Assembly (NCBI RefSeq): GCF_002160825.1
Contig: NZ_NFLI01000005.1
Coordinates: 147,057-211,056 of the forward strand
DNA length: 64,000 nt
Direction of reading: 5' to 3'
Source: Lachnoclostridium sp. An131
Lineage (GTDB): Bacteria; Bacillota; Clostridia; Lachnospirales; Lachnospiraceae
In this document: positions 8,812-17,343 of the stretch, piece after piece
Layout: each line of letters opens with the position of its first letter
Numbering within the stretch: position 1 is the stretch's first letter
Program-made: the position numbers and the translations under genes
The notes under the pieces: model-generated
What the model saw: the letters and a program-made list of their open reading frames with translations, nothing else
Databases searched by the model: none
Told to the model about the DNA's origin: nothing

Positions 8812-10144
8812 TGATTCCGGGTTCTTCCCCCTCTCCCTTTATCCTTTTGAAATACTCCCGAATCTGATGCTCATAGCCATTGTCGGAAGGCTCGTAAAAC
8901 CGTTCGCCCAAAAGCTCTGTGGGCAGATACTGCTGCTCCACATAATGGCCCGGGTAATCATGGGCATATTTATAGCCGATTCCATGGCCCAGCTTCCCAG
9001 CTCCGCCGTAATGGGCGTCCTGCAGGTGAGGCGGCACGCTGGTCCTTCTTTCCTTTACGGATTTCATGGCCTTGTCAATCGCTATAACCGCAGAATTGCT
9101 CTTAGGGGCGCACGCCACATAGGACGCCGCCTGGGCCAGAATAATCTGCGCCTCCGGAAAGCCGACCCGTTCTACAGCCTGAGCCGCAGAAACAGCCACG
9201 GTCAGAGCCATGGGATCCGCATTTCCCACATCCTCAGACGCACAGATCATGATCCTTCTGGCGATAAACCGCTCATCCTCCCCGGCGTAAATCATTTTCG
9301 CCAGATAATAGACTGCTGCGTCCGGATCAGAACCGCGCATACTTTTGATAAAGGCGGATATCGTGTCGTAATGGTTGTCCCCGGTCTTGTCGTAGCGCAC
9401 AGTCCGCTTCTGGATGCATTCAGACATTACATCCAGCGTCAGATGAATCCTTCCATCCCCGCTCTTCTCTGTGGTCAGCACGCCCAGCTCTATCGCGTTC
9501 AGCGCGGAGCGCGCGTCGCCTCCGGCGATATCTGCCAGAAACTCTGCCGCCTCCTCTGTGATCTCCGGATGGTAGGCCCCCATGCCCCGCTCCTGGTCCG
9601 TGACAGCCCTGTGGATCAATTCCAGGATGTCCTCCCTGCTCAAGGGCTTCAGCTCAAAAATCACCGAGCGGGACAAAAGGGCTCCATTTACCTCAAAATA
9701 GGGATTCTCCGTCGTGGCGCCGATCAGAATCAGCGTCCCATCCTCCACAAAGGGCAGAAGATAATCCTGCTGTCCTTTGTTAAAGCGGTGGATCTCGTCT
9801 ACAAAAAGGATCGTTTTCCGCCCGTACATTCCCAGATTATCCTTTGCCTTTGACACGACGGCCTCCATATCCTTTTTCCCGGCCACCGTAGCGTTCAGCT
9901 GCGTAAAATCTGCCTTTGTCGTATTGGCAATGACCCGGGCTATGGTCGTCTTGCCCGTGCCCGGCGGTCCGTAAAAGATAAGAGACCCCAGCTTGTCCGC
10001 CTGAATCGCCCGGTACAGCAGCTTGTCCTTCCCCAGAATATGCTTCTGTCCCACAATCTCGTCCAGTGTCCGCGGACGCAGACGGGAAGCCAGCGGCGCC
10101 TCCTGCTTCATCTGGCTTTCCCGCATATAGTCAAATAAATCCAT
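8807..10144 (-). CDS. rarA: Replication-associated recombination protein A (AAA+ ATPase)
   Basis: A 445-residue RarA/MgsA/WRNIP1-type ATPase that acts at stalled replication forks. Walker A (GPPGTGKTT) is near residue 61 and Walker B (ILFVDEIHRFN) near 112; the sensor ATTENPYFEVN and the C-terminal helical tetramerisation domain (KSNSAVIAIDKAM) follow. The length is normal. An AGAAGGAG site precedes the ATG. The polysaccharide deacetylase gene ends 35 bp upstream, suggesting one transcript, although the functions are unrelated. Confidence 0.93.
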   Translation of the reverse strand: MDLFDYMRESQMKQEAPLASRLRPRTLDEIVGQKHILGKDKLLYRAIQADKLGSLIFYGPPGTGKTTIARVIANTTKADFTQLNATVAGKKDMEAVVSKAKDNLGMYGRKTILFVDEIHRFNKGQQDYLLPFVEDGTLILIGATTENPYFEVNGALLSRSVIFELKPLSREDILELIHRAVTDQERGMGAYHPEITEEAAEFLADIAGGDARSALNAIELGVLTTEKSGDGRIHLTLDVMSECIQKRTVRYDKTGDNHYDTISAFIKSMRGSDPDAAVYYLAKMIYAGEDERFIARRIMICASEDVGNADPMALTVAVSAAQAVERVGFPEAQIILAQAASYVACAPKSNSAVIAIDKAMKSVKERRTSVPPHLQDAHYGGAGKLGHGIGYKYAHDYPGHYVEQQYLPTELLGERFYEPSDNGYEHQIREYFKRIKGEGEEPGIK

Positions 10145-10179
10145 TGTTTACTCCTTCTTCCGATTTTCGTCCGGAATCC

Positions 10180-10968
10180 TTATTCCAGAATCAGCTCGTC
10201 AGCCGTCACAAACTCATACCCCTCCGCCTGAAGGAGATCCACGATGCGCAGGGCAGCCTTTACTGTGCTGTCATAGGAATCGTGCATCAGGATGATATCA
10301 TTTTCCTCCGCCTCAGATACCACCTGATCTACCAGGCGGTCCGCATTTCTGGTACTCCAGTCCAGCGTGTCCACAGACCAGAAAATCGGGATCATCATAA
10401 CCTCGCACTCCAGCTCCCTGTTCCAGTTGCCAAAGGGAGGCCTCACATACTCCACAGGCTGTCCCGTAATCTCGGTAATTTTCCTGCTGGTATCCTGAAT
10501 CTCCGCGCACGCCTCCTCCTGGGTCAGCGTCGTAATATCCACATGATACCAGGTATGATTGCCTATCAGGTGCCCCTCCTCGGCGATACGGCGGACAATC
10601 TCCTCATTGCCCTCGATATTGCAGCCCAGAAGGAAAAAGGTCGCCTTGACTCCCCTTTCCGCCAGGCCGTCCAGAAGCCGTTCCGTATAAACAGGATGCG
10701 GCCCGTCGTCAAAGGTCAGCGCAATCCTTTTGCTCTCCCGGGATTCTCCGCTCGTCCGGGAGCGAGGGCTCTCCGCCTCTTCCCCTGCCGGCACAGCCCC
10801 TTCCGAAGCCCGTTCCCCGTATGCCGGCGCAGCCAGCTCCCTCCGTCCGCCGTCCCCTGTCCGTCCGCTGCGGACTCCTGCCGCAAGCGTCACTGCCAAA
10901 AGACCCAGGGCTGCTGTCAGAAGACCCTTCTTCCATGCCGGGAGAGGCTCCCCTTTTCTATCTTTCAT
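10180..10968 (-). CDS. Membrane-anchored polysaccharide deacetylase (CE4, NodB domain)
   Basis: A predicted 262-residue peptidoglycan or polysaccharide N-deacetylase held in the membrane by an N-terminal segment (GLLTAALGLLAVTLA), with the enzyme domain outside. All CE4 motifs are visible: TFDDGPH, the metal-binding NHTWYH, RPPFG, the WSVDTLDW region and the LMHDS histidine. I prefer the ATG at 10968 (MKDRKG), six bases after GGAG; an in-frame start further upstream would add about 17 residues with no better site. A proline/serine/glycine-rich linker joins anchor and enzyme. Confidence 0.88.
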   Translation of the reverse strand: MKDRKGEPLPAWKKGLLTAALGLLAVTLAAGVRSGRTGDGGRRELAAPAYGERASEGAVPAGEEAESPRSRTSGESRESKRIALTFDDGPHPVYTERLLDGLAERGVKATFFLLGCNIEGNEEIVRRIAEEGHLIGNHTWYHVDITTLTQEEACAEIQDTSRKITEITGQPVEYVRPPFGNWNRELECEVMMIPIFWSVDTLDWSTRNADRLVDQVVSEAEENDIILMHDSYDSTVKAALRIVDLLQAEGYEFVTADELILE

Positions 10969-11007
10969 GCCAGTCTCCATATATTCTTTCATGTAAATAT
11001 ATGCAGA

Positions 11008-11033
11008 CAGAGCGGGCATATGAGCCCGCTCTG
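11008..11033 (-). terminator. Hairpin between membrane protein and deacetylase genes
   Basis: A perfect 10-bp stem CAGAGCGGGC / GCCCGCTCTG with a 6-base loop. The T-tract on the minus strand is weak (TCTGCATATATTT), so partial termination or transcript processing is more likely than a full stop. Confidence 0.5.
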
Positions 11034-11050
11034 CTTACCGGCATAAGCCC

Positions 11051-11617
11051 TTATTCTTCGTCCTGCTCCCCGGACGCTGTCTCTTCCCCGTTCTCTCCGG
11101 GCAGCCCGCAGGCAGAAGCCTCTGCCTCTTCCTCAGGCTTTTCTTCCTCGGATTCCTCCTCCGCTGCTTCCTCCCCGGATGCATCCTGCTCTGCCTCTTC
11201 CTCCAGGGTTCCTTCGAATTCTGCGCGGTATTTCCTCTTCACCTGCGCAGTGATGAAATAAATCAGAAGCGGAAGCAGAATTTCCGAGCTGCCCGAATCC
11301 GTCATTCCAAACAGCCAGTACAAAAGGGCGCCTGCTCCTATCACATCCATCAGCATCATTTTCAGGAAGCCGCTGCGCCGCTCGGCCGTAAGCTCCTGAA
11401 ACAGGCCCAGACGGTAAGGCTCCACAATATCTGTCATGACAAGATAAATCACGACAAAGCCGCCCAGCAGAATGCCAAACATCAGCATATCCGTAGACTT
11501 TGTGACGATTCCATACACCAGGTACAGAATAATAATCAGGGTCAGGACTGCCAGAACTATCATGGTCGTCTTCTGGACTGAGCGCTTCCGTTCGAGGTTG
11601 TCATTGTTGTGTTCCAT
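11051..11617 (-). CDS. Membrane protein with acidic C-terminal tail, unknown function
   Basis: A 188-residue protein I do not recognise. It has four predicted membrane helices in two pairs (about residues 17-38, 42-62, 85-105 and 108-125), then a tail of about 60 residues rich in Glu, Ala and Ser, with no similarity I can name. It starts with ATG after AAAGGAG and sits first in a possible set with the deacetylase and rarA genes, separated from them by a hairpin. The charged tail may be cytoplasmic by the positive-inside rule, since KRKYR precedes it. Confidence 0.75.
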   Translation of the reverse strand: MEHNNDNLERKRSVQKTTMIVLAVLTLIIILYLVYGIVTKSTDMLMFGILLGGFVVIYLVMTDIVEPYRLGLFQELTAERRSGFLKMMLMDVIGAGALLYWLFGMTDSGSSEILLPLLIYFITAQVKRKYRAEFEGTLEEEAEQDASGEEAAEEESEEEKPEEEAEASACGLPGENGEETASGEQDEE

Positions 11618-11678
11618 TTTCTTTCTCCTTTGCAGATAACAATCGGTCTGCTACCAGTGTATCAGAAAAAAATACTGC

Positions 11679-11707
11679 TTGCAAGTTCTGACGCAATGTC
11701 TTATCAT
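11679..11707 (+). promoter_or_regulatory. Sigma-A type promoter of the DUF4250 gene
   Basis: TTGCAA, a 17-base spacer, then TATCAT, about 60 bases before the start codon of the small gene. Confidence 0.55.
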
Positions 11708-11768
11708 ACAAAGCTATCAGGGGAAGCTTTTCTTTGCTGCTTTCACTTTCATTTCAGGAGGTAATAAC

Positions 11769-11942
11769 ATGATACCCAAGGATCCGTTTCTGCTTTTGAG
11801 CTGGATAAACACACAGCTGCGGGATTTCTATCCCACTCTTGACGAGCTGTGCCTGTCTCTGAATCTTGACCGCAGGTCTATCGAAGCCACGCTTATGTCC
11901 ATCGGCTACTGCTACGATCCCGAAACAAACAGCTTTGTATAA
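11769..11942 (+). CDS. DUF4250 family small protein
   Basis: A 57-residue protein beginning MIPKDPFLLLSWINTQLRDF, which I recognise as DUF4250, common in Clostridia; function unknown. CAGGAGGTAATAAC before the ATG at 11769 fixes the start, although the frame is open further upstream. The middle (LDELCLSLNLDRRSIEATLMSIGY) looks like a compact helical fold resembling a helix-turn-helix, but DNA binding is not shown. Confidence 0.82.
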   Translation: MIPKDPFLLLSWINTQLRDFYPTLDELCLSLNLDRRSIEATLMSIGYCYDPETNSFV

Positions 11943-12029
11943 TTTTTATGTATTCTGTACAGCCTATGATCGATAAAACGAACAGGGACCGCAGATATGC
12001 GGTCCCATAGAAAGGAGAATCCCCTTATT

Positions 12030-12227
12030 ATGAAAATCTTAGACTGTACGGCCCTCACCATCGCCATCATCGGCGCGATAAACTGGGGGCTCATAGGCAT
12101 CCTTCGTTTTGATCTGGTAAACTTTCTCTTCGGAAACATGAGTATGCTTTCCAGAATCGTCTATACCCTGGTCGGCTTAAGCGGACTCTATCTGTTCCGC
12201 TTTTTTGCCCGCTCCGGCGACCGATAG
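12030..12227 (+). CDS. DUF378 family small membrane protein
   Basis: A 65-residue protein with two membrane helices and the DUF378 pattern AIIGAINWGLIGILRFDLV. Function unknown. The ATG at 12030 follows AAAGGAG. A perfect 9-bp hairpin (GGGACCGCA / TGCGGTCCC, 11985-12006) ends a few bases before the ribosome site. It is convergent with nagB, whose end lies 16 bp away. Confidence 0.82.
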   Translation: MKILDCTALTIAIIGAINWGLIGILRFDLVNFLFGNMSMLSRIVYTLVGLSGLYLFRFFARSGDR

Positions 12228-12243
12228 GCCTGCTCCGGCATCC

Positions 12244-12978
12244 TTATTCAGGAATCTTGGAGAGCGCAGCCTCATCGCCGATGATGGTCACATCCGGATG
12301 GAACTGGATAATGGATGCCGGAACCTCCGGCTTCACCTCTCCGCAGAACGCTGCAGCCGCGATATCTGCCTTGTCTGCTCCGCTGACAATCATCAGAAGC
12401 TTTCTCGCATGCATAATCGTTCCGATTCCCATCGTGTACGCCTGTCTCGGCACCTCATCGGCAGACGCAAAGAAGCGCTTGTTTGCCTCGATGGTCATTT
12501 CCGTCAGATCTACGCAGTGTGTATATTTATCGAAAAAGCTGTTCGGCTCGTTAAAACCGATATGTCCGTCATGACCGATTCCCAGAAGCTGGATATCGAT
12601 CCCGCCAAGGGAACGAATCAGCTCCTCATATCTTTTGCTCTCCTTCTCCGGATCCGGTTCCATTCCGTTCGGCACATGGGTGTGCGCCGGATCAATGTTG
12701 ATTCTGCTGAACAGGTTCTTGTTCATAAAATAGTAATAGCTCTGATCATTCTCATGATCCAGTCCCCGGTACTCGTCCAGATTCACTGTGGAAACCTTTG
12801 AAAAGTCCAGAACCCCCTCTTTGCACCACTGTGCCAGGCAGTCGTAGGTTCCGATCGGCGTAGAGCCCGTCGCCAGTCCAAGCACACAGTCCGGCTTTAC
12901 CGTCACCTGGGCAGCCAGAACCGCCGCTGCCTTTCTGCTCATTTCCTCGTAATCCTTTGCTCTGATAATTCTCATCAT
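12244..12978 (-). CDS. nagB: Glucosamine-6-phosphate deaminase
   Basis: A 244-residue enzyme that converts glucosamine-6-phosphate to fructose-6-phosphate and ammonia, linking amino-sugar catabolism to glycolysis. Typical segments are LGLATGSTPIGTY near residue 33, VNLDEYRGL near 69 and the GIGHDGHIGFNEP active-site loop near 135. The length is normal. AGGAGG lies before two adjacent ATG codons, so the start may be 12978 or 12975. No nagA is adjacent. Confidence 0.95.
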   Translation of the reverse strand: MMRIIRAKDYEEMSRKAAAVLAAQVTVKPDCVLGLATGSTPIGTYDCLAQWCKEGVLDFSKVSTVNLDEYRGLDHENDQSYYYFMNKNLFSRINIDPAHTHVPNGMEPDPEKESKRYEELIRSLGGIDIQLLGIGHDGHIGFNEPNSFFDKYTHCVDLTEMTIEANKRFFASADEVPRQAYTMGIGTIMHARKLLMIVSGADKADIAAAAFCGEVKPEVPASIIQFHPDVTIIGDEAALSKIPE

Positions 12979-13020
12979 AGTCCCTCCTGAATCAGGCGCA
13001 GCCTTCCAGCCACGCCAAGT

Positions 13021-13064
13021 GCCGCGCTCCTTTATCTGAACGCGGCCTCTCCCTTTTTTGATGA
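13021..13064 (+). terminator. GCCGCG/CGCGGC hairpin with plus-strand T-run
   Basis: GCCGCG and CGCGGC flank a 15-base loop and are followed by CTCTCCCTTTTTT on the plus strand. No plus-strand gene feeds it, so it may instead be a leader hairpin upstream of nagB on the minus strand. Confidence 0.35.
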
Positions 13065-13160
13065 TTTTATCTTATCAAAATCCTTGGAAAACTGTCAATG
13101 GGGTTACTGAATTGTGCAACTTATTTGTACTTTTGAGTACGCTCCTTCTTAAGGACGCCA

Positions 13161-13194
13161 GAAGCCGGCGCCCCGAATCCGGGGCGCCGGCTTC
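13161..13194 (-). terminator. Strong hairpin after rpoZ
   Basis: A 14-bp perfect stem GAAGCCGGCGCCCC / GGGGCGCCGGCTTC with a 6-base loop. The minus-strand T-tract is poor, but the position, 34 bp after the rpoZ stop, fits a 3' end. Confidence 0.55.
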
Positions 13195-13227
13195 CATACC
13201 ACGCACACGCGCTTTGTCCGCGCGTTT

Positions 13228-13587
13228 TTACTCTTCGCTTTCCTCTGCGGCTTCCTCCGCAGGAGCTTCCTCATTCTCCTCTGCCGGCGCCTCTTCCAAC
13301 GCTTTCGCTGCGGCCTCCGCAGCTGCCTGAGCCTCAAGGGCTTCCTGGGCTGCCGCCTCCTCCTCGGACAGGATCTTGATCTTTCCATTCTCCAGCTCCT
13401 GGATCGCGACAGACAGCGGCTTCTTGCCGTCCGCCTCTACGAGCGGAGTCTCTCCTGCGATGATCTGGCGCGCCCGCTTCGCGGTCGCCAGCACGATGGA
13501 ATAACGGCTGTTTACGACAGGAGTTTCGCCCTCCTCTACCTCGCTGTTTACTACCTTCATCAAATCTGTGTATGAGGGATGTAACAT
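13228..13587 (-). CDS. rpoZ: RNA polymerase omega subunit
   Basis: A 119-residue protein. The first 75 residues match omega (PSYTDLMKVVNSE, NSRYSIVLATAKRARQI, KPLSVAIQELENGKI), which helps assemble RNA polymerase around beta-prime. A 40-residue tail of mostly Ala and Glu follows; this is longer than the omega core needs and is probably disordered. It lies downstream of yicC and gmk on the same strand, the usual Firmicute arrangement. Confidence 0.93.
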   Translation of the reverse strand: MLHPSYTDLMKVVNSEVEEGETPVVNSRYSIVLATAKRARQIIAGETPLVEADGKKPLSVAIQELENGKIKILSEEEAAAQEALEAQAAAEAAAKALEEAPAEENEEAPAEEAAEESEE

Positions 13588-13648
13588 AATTTCACCTTAT
13601 CCTTTCTATATAAAAACTTTCTATTGTAATCTTTCTATTGTAATCCTT

Positions 13649-14272
13649 TTACTGAAATTCCTTCAGCTCTGTCCGGATTTCATTGATCAGCTCCATGCTG
13701 CGCGATACACGGCTGTGCTCTCCCTGAATCAGCCGGTGTACCTCGTCCACGCAGGCGTCCAAATCGTCATTGATGATAAAATAATCATAGCTCTCGATTC
13801 CCTGCGCTTCCTCCACGGCGCGGGCCAGGCGGCTCTCAATCACTTCCATGCTCTCCGTTCCACGGCCCACAAGGCGCTTCTTCAGCGTCTGTGCATCCGG
13901 CGGAGATACGAATAGAAGCAGCGTATCCGGAAAACGCTCCTTTACCTGCAGGGCTCCCTGGATCTCGATCTCGAGAATCACATCCTTTCCAAGTCCCAGC
14001 TGCTGCTCCACATACGCCCGTGGAGTCCCATAATAGTTTTCCACATAGCAGGCATGCTCAATCAGCGCGCCCTCCGCAATCATTCTCTCGAACTCTTCCC
14101 GGGTCTTAAAGAAATATTCCCGTCCGTCCTCTTCTCCCTCCCTGGGGCTTCTCGTCGTAGCGGAAATGGAAAGCGCATAATTATCATACCGGCGAAGCAG
14201 CTCCTTCATAATCGTTCCTTTTCCGGAACCTGAAAAGCCGGATACCACTACCAAAATGCCTTTTCTGTCCAT
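13649..14272 (-). CDS. gmk: Guanylate kinase
   Basis: A 207-residue enzyme phosphorylating GMP to GDP with ATP. The P-loop is SGFSGSGKGT, and the GMP-binding region includes STTRSPREGEEDGREY. I chose the ATG at 14272 because AAGGGG lies six bases upstream; a TTG 18 bases earlier overlaps the end of yicC. The gap to yicC is only 10 bp, so the small remA gene often found here in Firmicutes is absent. Confidence 0.95.
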   Translation of the reverse strand: MDRKGILVVVSGFSGSGKGTIMKELLRRYDNYALSISATTRSPREGEEDGREYFFKTREEFERMIAEGALIEHACYVENYYGTPRAYVEQQLGLGKDVILEIEIQGALQVKERFPDTLLLFVSPPDAQTLKKRLVGRGTESMEVIESRLARAVEEAQGIESYDYFIINDDLDACVDEVHRLIQGEHSRVSRSMELINEIRTELKEFQ

Positions 14273-14282
14273 CCTCTTCCCC

Positions 14283-15161
14283 TTATTCAATATTCTGAAT
14301 CTGCTCCCGAACCTTCTCGATGCCTGTCTTCAGCTCAATTGCATGATTGGACACCTCCAGGTCATTCGACTTGGACAAGATCGTGTTGGCTTCCCGGTTC
14401 ATCTCCTGAGCGATAAAGTCGAGCCTGCGCCCTACGCTGTCTTCCTTTTCCAGTGCGGACCTTGTACTCTTGATATGGCTTTTGAGCCTTACAATCTCCT
14501 CATCCACACAAATCTTGTCAGCGTAAATCGTAACCTCCGCAGCGATACGGCTCTCTTCCATCTGCGTGTCCGCCAGAAGCTCCTTCACCTTATCCGTAAG
14601 CTTCTCCCGGTACTCCGCCACAATCTGCGGCGAGCGCTCTTCTATAAAAGCCACATGCTCCAGAAGCTCGTCGAGCTTCGCCAGCAGATCTCTCTTCAGA
14701 TTCTCTCCCTCTCTGGCGCGGGTCTCTACAAACTGCTCACAGGCTCCCTTCACCGCCTGCTCCAGAATTCTCCACAGCTCCTCCTCGTCGTCCTGGACCT
14801 CTTCCATCACGAGCACCTCCGGATATCTGGAAAGAGCGCCTGCGTTCACGTCCTGCTCCAGGCCAAATTCCTCTGCCATCTGATTCAGGTACTTCAGATA
14901 CTCTGCCGCCAGAGCCTGATTGTACCGGAGGGATACGTTGGATTCAGACAAATCCTCGTAGGTGATAAAGACGTCTACCTTGCCTCTCTGAATATAGCTT
15001 TTCAGAAGGCTGCGGATGGCCGACTCAAAATAATTCAGCTTCTTCGGCATCTTGATCGTCACATCCAGATACCTGTGATTGACGGATTTCATCTCCACCG
15101 TCATCTTCCGGTCGCCCTCGGATACCTCGCAGCGGCCGAAACCTGTCATACTCTTCACCAT
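14283..15161 (-). CDS. YicC/YloC family endoribonuclease
   Basis: A 292-residue protein of the YicC family, which includes RNA endonucleases. It has the N-terminal signature MVKSMTGFGR and the SVNHRYLD motif, and the C-terminal DUF1732 part with RRLDFIAQEMNREANT and a final EKVREQIQNIE. The length is typical. It heads the yicC-gmk-rpoZ set and is divergent from rqcH. The leader contains an 8-bp GC hairpin (GCCCCGGG / CCCGGGGC, 15238-15264). Confidence 0.93.
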   Translation of the reverse strand: MVKSMTGFGRCEVSEGDRKMTVEMKSVNHRYLDVTIKMPKKLNYFESAIRSLLKSYIQRGKVDVFITYEDLSESNVSLRYNQALAAEYLKYLNQMAEEFGLEQDVNAGALSRYPEVLVMEEVQDDEEELWRILEQAVKGACEQFVETRAREGENLKRDLLAKLDELLEHVAFIEERSPQIVAEYREKLTDKVKELLADTQMEESRIAAEVTIYADKICVDEEIVRLKSHIKSTRSALEKEDSVGRRLDFIAQEMNREANTILSKSNDLEVSNHAIELKTGIEKVREQIQNIE

Positions 15162-15295
15162 AACGGTAATCTCTCTTCTCTTTTTTTCTGCGCCTCACGG
15201 CTCTGCCATTCTTCGCAGCTGTTTTTTTCGCTGTGCTGCCCCGGGATGCTCCACACCCCGGGGCCGAAGACGCCAGCTTATTTGGATTATATTTT

Positions 15296-15370
15296 AGTTG
15301 AAATTGGAAAAGGTGTCAAGTACCGCTTTCTTCTGCATTTCCAGTTGAAATTGTAAAACAGGTCAAGTAT
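15296..15370 (+). repeat. Imperfect 28-bp direct repeat upstream of rqcH
   Basis: Two copies (15296-15323 and 15343-15370) share 23 of 28 positions, at a 47-bp period. The downstream copy contains the rqcH promoter; in the upstream copy the -10 has decayed to TACCGC. Confidence 0.65.
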
Positions 15371-15373
15371 ACT
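15345..15373 (+). promoter_or_regulatory. rqcH sigma-A promoter
   Basis: TTGAAA, a 17-base spacer, then TATACT, about 30 bases before the ATG; AAAAAGGAG forms the ribosome site. Confidence 0.75.
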
Positions 15374-15403
15374 GAAAGAATCAGAAAAAAGGAGTAACAC
15401 ACT

Positions 15404-17149
15404 ATGGCATTTGACGGAATTACGATCGCATGTCTGCAAAAGGAGCTCTCTGACCGGCTTACGGGCGGACGCATCACAAAAATCGTTCAGCCGGAGGCCG
15501 ACGAGCTTCTGCTCACCATAAAAAATAACGGAAGCCAGTACCGCCTGCTGCTCTCAGCTTCAGCCAGTCTGCCGCTTATCTATCTGACAGAACAGAATAA
15601 GCCGGCGCCCATGACGGCGCCGGGCTTCTGTATGTTGCTGCGCAAGCACCTGGGCGGGGGACGCATCGTGTCTGTGACGCAGCCCTCCCTGGAGCGCATC
15701 CTGCGCTTTGAGATCGAGCATCTCGACGAGATGGGTGATCTCTGCCGCAAGTATCTGATCGCAGAGCTGATGGGCAAGCACAGCAACCTGATTTTCTGCC
15801 GTGAGGACGGCACGATTCTGGACAGCATCAAGCATGTATCACTGGCCGTGAGCTCTGTGCGCGAGGTTCTTCCCGGGCGTCCCTATTTCATTCCTCATAC
15901 CCAGGATAAGCTCGATCCGCTCACAGCCCCGCCTGCAGATATGGCTGCGGCCATCTGCGAAAAGCCCACGGCGCTTGGCAAAGCCATCTACACCTCCCTG
16001 ACCGGCTTTTCCCCGGTCATGGCGGAAGAGCTCTGCCACCGTTCCTTTCTGGAATCCGGCCGACCTGCCTCTGCCCTGGAGGACACGGAACGCGCCATGC
16101 TGGAGCACCAGCTTCTGCGCCTGCTGGAGGAAGTAAAGGCCGGGCACTTTTCTCCGCAGATCTGCTATAACGGGAAAGAGCCTGTGGAGTTTTCCGCTGT
16201 TCCGCTTACCATGTATGCGGATTTGTCCAGCCAGAGCTTCGAAAGCATCTCTGCACTTCTGGAAGCCTATTATGCCGCTAAAAGCACTTTGACCCGGATT
16301 CACCAGAAATCGGCAGATCTGCGCCGGATCGTGCAGACGGCCCTGGAGCGCAGCCGCAAGAAATACGATCTCCAGACACGTCAGCTGAAGGACACAGAGA
16401 AGCGTGAAAAATACAAGGTCTGGGGTGAATTGATTCACACCTATGGATACGGCGTGCCGGAAGGCGCGCGCTCCATGGAGGCCCTCAACTACTATACAAA
16501 CGAGGAAATTACAATCCCGCTGGATCCTACCCTGTCCGCCCAGGAAAACGCAAAGCGTTATTTTGACAAATACGGCAAGCTGAAGAGAACCTTCGAGGCT
16601 GTCTCTAAGCTGCTTCAGGAAACCAAAAGCGAAATCGGGCATCTGGAATCTATCCAGACCGCGCTTGACATAGCGCTGACCGAGGAGGATCTGGCCCCTG
16701 TACGGGAAGAGCTCGCGGAATACGGCTATATCCGCCGCAGAAGCAAAAAAGCCGGCGGGAAAAAGCCCAAAATCACCTCCCGGCCCCTCCATTACCTTTC
16801 CAGCGACGGCTTCGACCTCTATGTAGGAAAAAATAATTTTCAAAACGACGAGCTGACCTTCCAGTTCGCCTCCGGAAACGACTGGTGGTTCCATGCCAAA
16901 GGCGTTCCGGGCTCCCATGTCATCCTGAAGAGCGAAGGACGCGAGCTTCCCGATTCCGCCTTTGAAGATGCCGGCCGGCTGGCCGCCTACTACTCCAAAA
17001 ACCGGGGAGGCGACAAGGTCGAGATCGACTATGTCGAAAAGAAGCATGTGAAAAAGCCCGGCGGAGCGAAACCGGGATTTGTAGTTTACTACACCAACTA
17101 TTCCCTGATCATTGACTCCGATATCTCCAGTCTGCGGCAGATTGACTGA
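15404..17149 (+). CDS. rqcH: Ribosome quality control protein RqcH (NFACT family)
   Basis: A 581-residue NFACT protein that binds stalled 50S-peptidyl-tRNA complexes and directs C-terminal alanine tailing. The N-terminal domain starts MAFDGITIACLQKEL; helix-hairpin-helix and coiled-coil segments occupy about residues 290-420; the C-terminal NFACT-R domain is marked by DLYVGKNNFQNDELTF and DWWFHAKGVPGSHV. Older annotation calls this family fibronectin-binding protein, but no export signal is present. It has its own promoter and terminator and is divergent from yicC. Confidence 0.93.
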   Translation: MAFDGITIACLQKELSDRLTGGRITKIVQPEADELLLTIKNNGSQYRLLLSASASLPLIYLTEQNKPAPMTAPGFCMLLRKHLGGGRIVSVTQPSLERILRFEIEHLDEMGDLCRKYLIAELMGKHSNLIFCREDGTILDSIKHVSLAVSSVREVLPGRPYFIPHTQDKLDPLTAPPADMAAAICEKPTALGKAIYTSLTGFSPVMAEELCHRSFLESGRPASALEDTERAMLEHQLLRLLEEVKAGHFSPQICYNGKEPVEFSAVPLTMYADLSSQSFESISALLEAYYAAKSTLTRIHQKSADLRRIVQTALERSRKKYDLQTRQLKDTEKREKYKVWGELIHTYGYGVPEGARSMEALNYYTNEEITIPLDPTLSAQENAKRYFDKYGKLKRTFEAVSKLLQETKSEIGHLESIQTALDIALTEEDLAPVREELAEYGYIRRRSKKAGGKKPKITSRPLHYLSSDGFDLYVGKNNFQNDELTFQFASGNDWWFHAKGVPGSHVILKSEGRELPDSAFEDAGRLAAYYSKNRGGDKVEIDYVEKKHVKKPGGAKPGFVVYYTNYSLIIDSDISSLRQID

Positions 17150-17167
17150 GTCTGCATATCCCAGAGA

Positions 17168-17219
17168 CGCCTCCGGCCGGCAGAAAGCCAGGCCGGAGGC
17201 GAAATTGTTATAATTTTCT
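17168..17219 (+). terminator. Terminator after rqcH
   Basis: An 11-bp stem CGCCTCCGGCC / GGCCGGAGGCG with a 12-base loop, then AAATTGTTATAATTTTCTT. Confidence 0.65.
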
Positions 17220-17238
17220 TAATACTCTGCCGGATTTC

Positions 17239-17267
17239 TTGCTTTTTCCATCTGCGGCGATTATACT
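17239..17267 (+). promoter_or_regulatory. Promoter of the SH3-repeat protein gene
   Basis: TTGCTT, a 17-base spacer, then TATACT. The transcript would have a leader of about 70 bases. Confidence 0.65.
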
Positions 17268-17343
17268 TGAATACAGGAGAAAATGCCCGCAGCTTCCAGG
17301 AGGGAACACGGGCAGAAGAGATACGAATTAAGGGAGGATACCT

